Shown: piece by piece, positions 23,007-31,811 of the stretch
Layout: every line of letters starts with the position of its first letter
Position numbering within the stretch: position 1 is the stretch's first letter
Notes under the pieces: model-generated
Seen by the model: only the letters and a program-made list of their open reading frames with translations
Databases searched by the model: none
Told to the model about the DNA's origin: nothing
DNA from: Zygnema circumcarinatum
Taxonomy: Eukaryota > Streptophyta > Zygnematophyceae > Zygnematales > Zygnemataceae
Length of the DNA: 64,000 nt
Direction: 5' to 3'
Assembly (NCBI GenBank): GCA_037447605.1
Contig: CM074816.1
Coordinates: 874,942 to 938,941, forward strand
Position numbers and translations under genes: made by a program

Positions 23007-25405
23007 TTACGGGAGTTCCAATTCTACTGGAGACTGAAATGTATGGTGCGACTCTGTTTTCTGTCCGAACAATTCACGGTAGTACAAAATCTCCCGTTCA
23101 AAACTGTGCCCCCCCCCGCAGTAACCTGAAGCGCTGTAGAAATCTTGCGCTGCAGCGCAAATGAGCTTGTCGAGAATTCCTTGCAGGCCATTGTCGATTG
23201 CTTCCAAAGGCTCCAAAGTGTAATTAGAAAAGCCCCGAAAGTGACCCAAAGTAAGCGGATGATGCTCCTTCACAATGTCCTTCATACAGGCGATGGCTAC
23301 ATTGGGAGAGGCAAAAGAGTAAGTATACACTTGAAACGTCGCCGGAGAAATATCGCTCGCTATATAAAACGCTGGATCGGGCACGTTGACATATGCCGAC
23401 ATCAGCGACTTTTTAATACTCTCACAACAGAAGGTTAACCTTTGGTCTCTTAAAGTCTCCTCGACTATTGAGAAAGTCGTCCACTCCCATCTCAAATGGA
23501 CTCCCACCAAGCGGCCTCCAAAGTCCTCCTTTGCCACCTTCGCCAAGTCAATCAATGCAAGGGAAAACTGCACATCGTCCAAATGAGTCTCAAAGCTCCC
23601 ATCAACGGCGCCCTCCCAAGTATTCTTCTCAAAGATGAGAAGGTTGGCCTCAATTGAATTCACTCGTTCAAGAAGTTCGTCTGTCCTAATGGCTCCTTCT
23701 GACAGCCTTTCGCCGACACTTGGTCGAAACAGAGTCAAAGTGTTGGAAGCATTGGGAGCCACCCCGTGAGTGAGAGCCATTAAAGGGAGCCCGCGGTGAA
23801 CATTTGAAGTATAATATTCCATCTCGCACAGATTATGGGTCCTCCTCATACAAAGGTAGTGGACCTTTGGCACAATTCCAAGGCGCAGCATTGACCTCAC
23901 ATAGAACTCGTAAGTCACCCAATCGACCTGCTTCCCAACTTTCTTCGCATCAAAATAAGTACAATACGGAAAAGTTTGATACATAGCAATGTTGCTGTGT
24001 CCCACACGAGGAAGAATGAGTACTCGGCCAGTCTTCTTAGCCACAAAGATGACCTCACTCATATGAAGGCGGGCTTTTGAGAGCTGCTCTGGAAGCTTGA
24101 ACACGGCCAAAAACGAGGAAGCCTTGAACCTCCGAACCGACTGCACGTAGATTGAAAAAAAAAAAAAACATTAAACCATAAATAATCGCAGAAGGCAACA
24201 TCAAGTATGACAGCACGCAAACACTGAAATCGGTTCCAAATAATATCTTTATTGAAAACGAACTATTCCCTGCGTTCCTCCTCCCCCTCCCCCTCCCCCT
24301 CCCGTTCCCCCTCCCCCTCCCGTTCCCCGTTCCCCCTCCCCCTCCTCCCTCCTCCCTCCCCCCTCCCCCTCCCCCTCCCCCTCCCCCTCCCCCTCCCCTC
24401 CCCTCCCCTCCCCCTCCCCCTCCCCCTCCCCCTCCCCCTCCCCCTCCCCCTCCCCCTCCCCCTCCCCCTCCCCCTCCCCCCCTCCCCCTCCCCCTCCCCC
24501 TCCCCCTCCCCCTCCCCCTCCCCCTCCCCCCTCCCTCTCCCCCTCCCCATCCCTCTCCCCCTCCCCCTTCCCCCTCACCCCTTCCCCCTCCCCCCTCCCT
24601 CTCCCCCTCCCCCATCCCCCCTCCCCCTCCCCCCTCCCCCTCCCCCTCCCCCCTCCCCCTCCCCCCTCCCCCTCCCCCCTCCCCCTCCCCATCCCTCTCC
24701 CCCTCCCCCTCCCCCTTCCCCCTCACCCCTTCCCCCTCCCCCCTCGTTCCAAAAGGTTGTTTCCGCTTTGTCATTTTTTACTTCCAGCAATACCATGCAT
24801 TTCCACTAACTTGGTTTAAAACTTTAAATTCTTAACCACTCCCTCCCTTTCTTCTCCTCGTATGCTCGTTCACTCTCTCCTCCTCTCCTCCTTTTTCTCC
24901 CTCTCTCTCCAATTCCCTCACTTCTCTAACACTCCCCATTCCAATCTTCCTTTGTCCCTCCCCCTCATCCTCTCCGCCCTCCACGTCCAGCTGCTGCCTC
25001 TCCCTCCCCTCCAAACTATCATAATAAAATTCCGATAAACTTGTCTCCTAATCCCACGCTCCCCCCAACCAACCGACCTACCATATGCCTCGACGTGTCC
25101 CCCATCTCCACCGCACAAAGCGGGCTGTCCACCGGCACCCCGCCACGTGGCAACATCTCGAACGTCCGCCGATCTGGACCGTCCAGATTCCACGTCCTCG
25201 CCCGCGCGGGCCTCTCCACCGTCCCGCGGTCCGTCATGCGCTCGAGCACCGCCGCCGCACGTGCAAACTCGTCCGCCGCCACCGCCTCGAAGCGCCGCAG
25301 GACGGAGGCCGCCCACTCGCGCTTCGCCAAAGTGGTGTTCGCGGCGGCCGCGGGGCCGAGGACGAGGGATAAGCAGCAGAGAAGGGACAGGCGGAGGGCA
25401 GCCAT
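23007..25405 (-). CDS. Secretory-pathway O-fucosyltransferase-like glycosyltransferase
   Basis: Two exons are proposed, 25405-25082 and 24140-23007, joined in phase 0 at GT-AG, giving about 485 residues. Exon 1 starts with a hydrophobic leader (LRLSLLCCLSLVLGPAAAA), either signal peptide or anchor. Exon 2 has the layout of the O-fucosyltransferase/GT-B superfamily: a GRVLILPRVG segment, VGVHLRWEW at the place of the HxRxE-type donor motif, a FYIASDIS segment, and a C-terminal DNGLQGILDKLICAAAQDFY...SFEREILYYR block. Such proteins sit in the ER/Golgi lumen and transfer sugars, often fucose from GDP-fucose, to proteins or glycans. The exact donor and acceptor are unknown. The intron holds a C-rich repeat of about 470 bp. 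Pairing of the two exons rests on phase and architecture, so exon 1 could instead belong to another gene. Confidence 0.6.
24279..24745. repeat. CCCCCT-type C-rich tract (G-rich on minus strand)
   Basis: About 470 bp of nearly pure CCCCCT/CCCCT repeats lies in the intron of the fucosyltransferase-like gene. The transcribed strand of that gene reads it as GGGGGA repeats. The long open frames across it (poly Pro-Ser-Leu or Gly-Glu-Arg) are artefacts. Confidence 0.95.
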
Positions 25406-25413
25406 GTGGGGGA

Positions 25414-25510
25414 GGGAGGGAGGGAGGGAGGGAGTGAGGGAGGGAGNNNNNNNNNNAGGGAGGGAGGGAGGGAGGGAGGGAGGGAGGGAGGGAGAGGGAG
25501 AGAGGGAGGA
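25414..25510. repeat. (GGGA)n tract with 10-N gap
   Basis: A GGGAGGGA tetranucleotide run lies just upstream of the ATG at 25405 (minus gene). It is interrupted by ten N at 25447-25456 and so is collapsed or unresolved in the assembly. Confidence 0.9.
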
Positions 25511-25559
25511 TTGAGCGAGAGGGAGAGGCGGGGTGGAGTGGGCGGCTAACGGACGGATG

Positions 25560-26560
25560 CCGGCGCAGTACGGGCCGCGGGCGGGCACCGAATCCGATTT
25601 GTCGGCGGGCCACAGAAGGCGACAGCGGCTTCCGCCAAGCGGTCAGCGAGAGGGCAACGTGGCATGGCGCGACTTGTCATCACACGTGGCTAAATTCGCC
25701 AGTCAGCGCTCGCCACGTCATTGCGAAAGCCCTCGAGCGGCAGTCGCGGCGAGCCGTTGAGGGCGGGCCTGCACCTGGGGGGCTTGGGAGAGGAACTCGA
25801 TGGCCACGTGGCGCGAGATTGGCGGACGCCCGTTGTGCAAGTCAACGTACTGCAGACGGTGTCGTCTGGGCGCGGTCCACAGGACTGTGTCGTGGTAGCC
25901 ACGTCATCGACAAGTCAGCAAAACTTGGATTCTGGCGAATCTTTGATACATACGTGGCATCAATCAATTGGATAAACCTCCTGTACTTACAGCGCCTTTT
26001 GTCAAGAAGCGCAGCGCATCAGCCATGTCATCGCTACATCAGCGCCACGGTGGCAAAAACGCGCCATGACGCCCAGGATTGCGACAGCCGCTGCGAGGCG
26101 CATCGTACGGTAATGGCACATGCCACGTGGCAGGCTTCTCCTTTCCGCGATGATGAAAGTCTCCCCGTCGCCGACCGCCCGCCGGAAGTCGGAAAGTCTG
26201 GGCTTCACCAAGCGTTGTCCAATCATAGGTTGCCACGTGTCCAGTTTCTCGCTGGACCGTTCTCGCCCTTTAACACTCGGGGCGCAATCGTACGGTCCTC
26301 CAACGTGGAAGATACGTGGCGTCGCGCTACTGGCCATCGCGGTCAACAACATCCGTAACCGCGCCGACCGTATTCCAGGACGTTACCCCAGCCCCCGGAC
26401 GCCATCACACGCCGAATGCATGTCCGGCCGGTCAACGATTGGCTCGTGCGACGCCTCCATTGACCGACCGACCTGGCGGGACTTGGTGCGGCATTAATGG
26501 ATTATTCCGCTGTAGGGGTGGCGTCACGTCACGCTCAAAAGTGTGTCTGTACGGAATAGT
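25560..26560. promoter_or_regulatory. Intergenic DNA dense in ACGT-core (G-box-like) words
   Basis: No gene is supported here. The stretch carries many ACGTGGC/GCCACGT words: near 25686, 25710, 25803, 25899, 25952, 26121, 26233 and 26309. In plants CACGTGGC is the core of G-box and ABA-response elements bound by bZIP and bHLH factors. Because the same words also occur inside exons elsewhere in the window, a regulatory role is only one explanation. Confidence 0.4.
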
Positions 26561-26621
26561 TCGGACGGCAAGCCACGTCATCGCGCCTGTCGCGAGCATA
26601 GCTCGGTACTACTGTATACAC

Positions 26622-26995
26622 CTTTTAGGGTTTTTAGGGGTTTTAGGGTTTCGAGGGTTTTTAAGGTTTTTAGGGGTTTTTAGGGTTAACCCCTGAAAAC
26701 CCTAAAAACCCTCGCTTCTACGCTTTTTCGGCGTGCTGCGGTTGTTGGTGATCGTGTTGGTGGACTTCCGCCGCTCCCTCCTCGCGACGTGCCTCACATC
26801 GGTGACCTTCGCGGCTGCTTCTAAGGGCTGCGTTGTTGTGCCTAGGCGTAGTCTTCCGCTCCTAGCTTCGTTTTATTGTGTTTCGGTCCTTTGCGACCAG
26901 TCCCTCGTGGTTCCACATTTTGCTCGTGGTTCCACATTTTGCTTTTGTCCACGTACTGTACATTTGATGGCCTCGCCATCGCGAGTTCAATGAAA
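26622..26995 (+). repeat. Dispersed repeat family, copy B
   Basis: It begins with a run of TTTTTAGGG-like words and a small AACCCCTGAAAACCCTAAAA inversion. It then follows copy A block by block (GGCGTGCTGCGGTTGTTGG, CATCGGTGACCTTCGCGG) and ends with TGTACATTTGATGG and GCCATCGCGAGTTCAAT. It is probably a short non-autonomous mobile element. Confidence 0.6.
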
Positions 26996-27222
26996 GTTTA
27001 TACGCGTTCGATACATACGGACCTATAGTCGCGAGTCCCACGACCAATCATATCTCTCACGTATCACATCCTCCCAAAAAATGCATCACATCTTTTGTAC
27101 GATCGAAAACGATCGTCCGTACAGTCGTTATCGATCGATTCGCACCACGTGTCGCTTGTGGCTGCACAAGCGACAAAAGAGCTCCCCCGCCACGCGCGAC
27201 CCGTGCTGCGCGTCAAAACATG

Positions 27223-27263
27223 GGCCACGTCGGCGCCACGTCGGCGCCACGTAAGCGCCACGG
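27223..27263. repeat. Short tandem GGCGCCACGT repeat
   Basis: Four ACGT-containing units (GGCCACGTC, GGCGCCACGTC, GGCGCCACGTA, GCGCCACGG) lie head to tail in intergenic DNA downstream of galactinol synthase. 26996-27550 holds no other feature I can support. Confidence 0.7.
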
Positions 27264-27550
27264 TGGAGCCCCACGCACTTACGTGGCTTCCCCCCTCCCT
27301 CGCCCACTGCCGCATGCACACACTCGTATTCCTCCTCTCATGGCGAAAAGGCGTCCTTTATTCCCGGGAAAAGTGTGCCCCAATCCACGGCTGTACATGC
27401 CATGCCGTACCTGCTATTGCTGAGTCTACCGCTACCCTATATGCGCACAGGCTAAGCTGGCTACGGCCATGTATATATGCGCATTGCCTGAACTAGCTTA
27501 GCTATGTAAAGGATATCTCTCACAAAGGTTGAGATTAGCTATGTCTGCTG

Positions 27551-30199
27551 TCAAGCACAGCCGGAAATGAGATTGACCGACCGCTCGCCGACCTCCCGCA
27601 GGGTGAGAGGGAGAGCAGGCGATGAGGGGAGGGAGACGGAGGGAGCAGCGCCGCTGTTGTAGACCTTCCGCCACGTGTCCACCAACTCCTTCACAACCGG
27701 CAGGTCCATGTGCTCTGCGGCAGGGTTGAACCGCCATGGCTTGGAGCCCTGCAGGTTCTTGCCTCTCAGTTTCAGAGTTTTGGAGTGGAGTTTTACCTGT
27801 CGTTCTGTTGTAGGGTGCCTAGAGGCTTTCTAAAAAGGGGTGCAAAAAGATTAGGGCAACGCAAGGGCTGTGCTCTTACCGCTGCACAGTAGTGGATGAC
27901 TTTCAAGTCGGAGAGGTCGATGTTTTCAGGATGGCGCCACAGCATGGCCAGCACGAGGTTGTACTCCTGCGGGAGCGGCTTGAACGTCTTCTCAAAGAAC
28001 TTGTTAAGGAAATCCTGCAAATACCAAAATTACTCAGCAAAAGAATAGATTAAGTAGTACATTTATCGAAGCAGACGAGCTCAGATACTGTACAGATTAA
28101 CTCAATGACTACATTCCTCGACTGCAAGAAACGCAAGCCGTTATTTGCGCATGGCCTGCTACTCAGTACAGTAATAATTCTCCGCGAAACCTATTCGTAC
28201 CTGCTCTGCGAAAGGAGTGGGCGGCTCCGTCTCCAGCAGCCGCAGCATCTCCGCAAAAACCTTTTTGCTCGGCTCAAAGACGAACATTCCCGCGTTGAAG
28301 TACAGGGGGGGATGGGCCTCCTTCAGCGGCCACTTCGCCCTGTGCGGGCCATGCTGCTGGCAGTATCCGACCTTGTACTGGGGACTGCAGGGGGGCACCC
28401 AAACATTCACAACGAGTCAGCTCTCCAGGAGGCAGGTGAATATCACTCCTTTCATCTCGTCAATCTGATAAACCAAGCACCTATCCTGCATACTCTTCTT
28501 CTCTCCCAACAATTGCACCGTAATTCGTGTAGAGAGAGGAGTTGAAGTGATGGTTCATAGGCTGCAAGTCGGTGGAAAAGCTTCCTTCCCTGCCTCACCT
28601 GAATGACCAGGTCGGCTCGCAGAAGCAGTCCATCACCGCCCGAAACGAGCCCTTTGCCTGCTGCAAGAGATTGTCGATGTTTTGAACAACAAGCATGTCC
28701 GCATCCAGATACACCATTCGGGCAAACTCTTCAAACTGCACGAAAAGACGCCGAAGTAGATTAAGTAGGATTCAGGTCCGAGATGTTTGCAAAGAGAAAA
28801 GAATTCACATCGGAAGTCTGGTTAGTTTCCTCGTCTTAGCTTAGCTTCTGAAAAAACTCAATTGTACCTTCATTTTCGAATCGCAGCAGCCCAGGAATGA
28901 AATAGATGCAGTTTTCGACATTTGAACAGCAGTAAAGCAAATAACATCTTCACCTGGAAGGCGGGCAATTATATACTATTCTCTGCTAACAGCAATTTTT
29001 ATGTCCATAAGGAACAGACAACATCCGACGTTTACCTCCCAAATCCGGAGCTTAGTGTAGTTCTTCGCGTAGTACGCCATGGCGAACTCGACCCCGTGGC
29101 CTTCGGGAGGAAGCAGCGGCTCGATCTCGCGGACGAGGCAGCCATGGCTTCGCAGCAGCGCTCTGTGGTCCTGCGGGACATCGCTCGTCACTGCAGCGAT
29201 GGAAGGGAGACAGACAGACAGGAACACTCAAGAGTAGTCAGAAATGCATGCATGCATGCATCCATGCATGCATGGAACTGGCGTTTGGAATGCGCTCAGT
29301 CTTTCACAATAACTGAAATTATCATGCTATGACCAACATGCAATCCATGCGAAGATGCCCAGTTGTACTGATCGAAGAAATTGTCTCCCCGGACCTCTGG
29401 CAAAAGTAAGAGAGACAGAGAAAGAGGGGGAGGGGGGGGGGGAGGGGGGGGAAGATGGGAGAGGGAGGAAGGAGGAGAGGACACGAGAGAGAAATAGAGA
29501 CGCGTTCATGCCCGCACAGCTGTCTAGAGCAGACCAGTCAAATTGATGAAGTCGAATCGTTACCGGAGCTTGCAGTGCTCTATGCATGTGAGAGCAAAGC
29601 ATAACCACCGCCTACATCGGCCACATCATCATCCGATCTCTGCAACACAAATCATCCTCTTCACCAGCCTGCTGCGGACCTGTGGACGGAAATCATAAGC
29701 TGCTTCCTGCTAGCTGCATGCGGCATCAGACTCTGCTTACTTTATGCATGATTGGCTTAACTTGGCTGGTACGAAATACTAAAGATGAAACCGGGCCAAA
29801 AAAGGGCGTCAAGGCATTCCGACATGCGGTAAGAGCAGAAACATCTATCGAGACCAATGTGGTAGAGAGAAAAACCAAACCCTAAAGCAGCATCATTTTT
29901 CAAATCAAAGATGACGCATGCATCTGTTACTGTTAATTAGCAAGTGGCCCTATATTCCAAATTTCTTTGCTTCCCTTTCCAGGCATTGTGACGAATGTCA
30001 GCCAGGAATGTCGGAAATATAGCTGAATCAAAATGATTTTTTTTTTGACTGAAATATCGTTAAATGAAATCTGGAGAATACCTGCAGCCACAAGAGGGTG
30101 CACGCTCCCAACCGCCTTCAGACTCTTTGCGAGAGCGACGGCCCCCTTTACATAGTCTCCGTCGCCGGTCAAAAACGTCACGTACGCGTATCGAGACAT
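27551..30199 (-). CDS. GolS: Galactinol synthase (GT8)
   Basis: Six exons close in frame to 309 residues: 30199-30082, 29190-29036, 28735-28599, 28384-28201, 28017-27880, 27748-27551. Hallmarks in order are AYVTFLTGDGDYVKGAVALA at the N-terminus, YAKNYTKLRIWE, the metal-binding YLDADM, AVMDCFCEPTWS, YKVGYCQQ, PPLYFNAGMFVF, and HYCAA/GSKPWRF across an intron. Galactinol synthase transfers galactose from UDP-galactose to myo-inositol, the first committed step of raffinose-family oligosaccharides, in the cytosol; in plants it is often induced by drought, cold and heat. Two oddities: the DxD site reads DAD, as in glycogenin-like GT8 proteins, instead of the usual DGD, and the hydrophobic APSAA-type C-terminus of seed-plant enzymes is absent (it ends LISGCA). 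Two identical G-box words lie upstream at 30775 and 30836. Confidence 0.9.
29243..29275. repeat. (TGCA)n self-complementary repeat in GolS intron 1
   Basis: ATGCATGCATGCATGC followed by ATCCATGCATGCATGG makes a short palindromic alternating purine-pyrimidine tract in the first intron of galactinol synthase. Confidence 0.9.
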
Positions 30200-30772
30200 G
30201 AACCTCTCGGTGCCGAACTGAAGCTCCCTCCCTCGACCTCTAAAAAATTGGTCTTTCCCTCAATTAAAAAAATGCTTCTAACATTTGTGAGAGAGCTGCA
30301 GGACGAGCGCGAGCCTTTCAGAAAGCCGAGAGGTGCAGCTCTAGTTAAATATGGGGAAGGAGGGGCAGCGGGCAGCACTGAAATGTTTTACGGGCACGTT
30401 GGAAAGGGACCGACAAGGAGAAAAATGGTCGGGCAGGCACAAAAATGCTGACATGGCCGATCCTGAGTGGCTTCTGGTGAACGGGCAGGTCGAAAAGATC
30501 GATCGTTGGTTGGAACCGACGGAAGATCTGGAAGGTTCGGAAAGGCTGAAGGCGCACCAAGCCACGAATCTTGCCGTATGATTCTGGGGAAGGAGAAATG
30601 TTTTCTTTTTGTTTATTAGCCGTCCGATTGAATCTCTGATGCATCGGACGGTGCGGGTACCAGTTCGGGCAGAAAGGAAAAAAACAGGTCAAGCCAATCT
30701 GCGTCCTGGACAACCACGTCAGCGGACCAAAAGTCGGCCAGGGTGGATCTGGAAAGAACTGCATGAACTGGA

Positions 30773-30852
30773 TTGCCACGTGGCAGACAGGCACGAAAAG
30801 GCGCCGGGTTTTTTGGAGAGCCGCCAGGCAGGATGCGCCACGTGGCAGTTTT
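30773..30852. promoter_or_regulatory. Paired G-box/ABRE-like sites upstream of galactinol synthase
   Basis: Two GCCACGTGGCAG words sit 61 bp apart, about 600 bp upstream of the GolS start codon, with another CACGTGAC at 30961. CACGTGGC is the classic ABA-response/G-box core and GolS genes are typically stress-induced, so the placement makes sense. The same word is common elsewhere in this window, which weakens the inference. The rest of 30200-31690 shows no gene. Confidence 0.4.
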
Positions 30853-31690
30853 CTCGCGTCAAGGTCGAGGCGGCCGCGGCAAGCATTCTTGTGCTGCCCC
30901 CAGAGGCGCGATTGGCTGGGCAGCGGCTGCCCGCTGAAAATTCTTTTTATAGCGGAGGAACACGTGACGGACGGTCGGTCTCTCGTTGGAAGCAAACAAT
31001 CATGTGCATGTTAACGTGGACGACCGCAAGCTGATTGGTCATGACGCGCCGCGTGGCACATATGCATAGCGACACGTCAGTGAGCATGGACTGAAACTGC
31101 GAATACGTTATGCTGCAGCGCTCTATGAGAACGCGGCCAGTTCTACCGGCGACCGAACTGTAGCAAAGGAACGAACGGGTGGCCACAAATCCGTCACCAC
31201 CCGACGGAGCTGGACATGGAGGAACTCTCAAGTTGTTGTTCAACAACAAAGCCATCGTATGCTATCATGGCCCACTTTCATCGCCCAAACAAATGAGCTT
31301 TCCATTGCTCCAGGGAACTGAACATGTTCAGCCGCACAAGAACGGTTCATTGGACACTGCATGTGGACGCCGTCCCGTTCAAGCAAGGGTCCAGCCTCGT
31401 CACCAAAGCCCAGACCATGATCATCCATCGTACATTCCATGGATGGGCATGGCATGACACGTGATGACATGACATGCATGCATGTGCAGCCAATCACCAC
31501 ATGATAAATCACCTGACATGAACTGAAGGTTCGCAGTTGCACTTCCGAACTATTCGGTTACAACACAACGCAACTGTCAACTGCCAGTGACAAAGAAACA
31601 AGCTCTCTAGACGCACACAAAAAAGGACGAGGTTTGCTATTTGAGGGTTTTGGGGGTTAGGGTTTTAGGGGCCCTCTCCAGGGAAGACAG

Positions 31691-31721
31691 GCGGCGGAGC
31701 CCCCCGAGGTTCCGCCGCCCT
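31691..31721. repeat. GC-rich inverted repeat downstream of GPX
   Basis: GGCGGCGGA and TCCGCCGCC form a perfect 9-bp inverted repeat with a 12-nt loop. It lies just beyond the SECIS-like hairpin in the peroxidase 3' region and could be part of the same structured 3' UTR. Confidence 0.6.
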
Positions 31722-31726
31722 TTTTT

Positions 31727-31774
31727 TCAGACCGCGCTTCGCCCCTTTAGAGGGCTTCCCAGCGCAGCCGTCAC
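31727..31774 (-). promoter_or_regulatory. SECIS-like hairpin in the 3' region of the UGA-containing GPX
   Basis: Read on the minus strand, GTGA (31774-31771) is followed by CGGCTGCGCT and GGGAA, a mini-stem GCCCT/CTAAA/GGGGC, then GA, AGCGCGGTC and TGA (31729-31727). GGCUGCGCU pairs with AGCGCGGUC over 9 bp (two G-U). GUGA and UGA sit opposite each other below the helix, as in the SECIS non-Watson-Crick quartet. An AA lies in the 5' bulge 13 nt above GUGA, with an extra helix on top, as in form 2 SECIS. The first base is G rather than the commoner A. It starts about 40 nt after the stop at 31812. The structure was folded by eye. Confidence 0.6.
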
Positions 31775-31811
31775 GCAGCCTCGCCCTGAAGATTTATACC
31801 CCATTTGTACC

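Noticed and set aside
24055-24810. Long open frames encoding Gly-Arg-Glu or Pro-Ser-Leu repeats
   Set aside because: They are translations of the CCCCCT repeat in several frames at once; no start context or family match.
25085-26360. Several overlapping Arg/Pro-rich frames on the plus strand
   Set aside because: GC-rich intergenic or antisense sequence; no motif; the minus-strand frame with a signal sequence explains 25082-25405.
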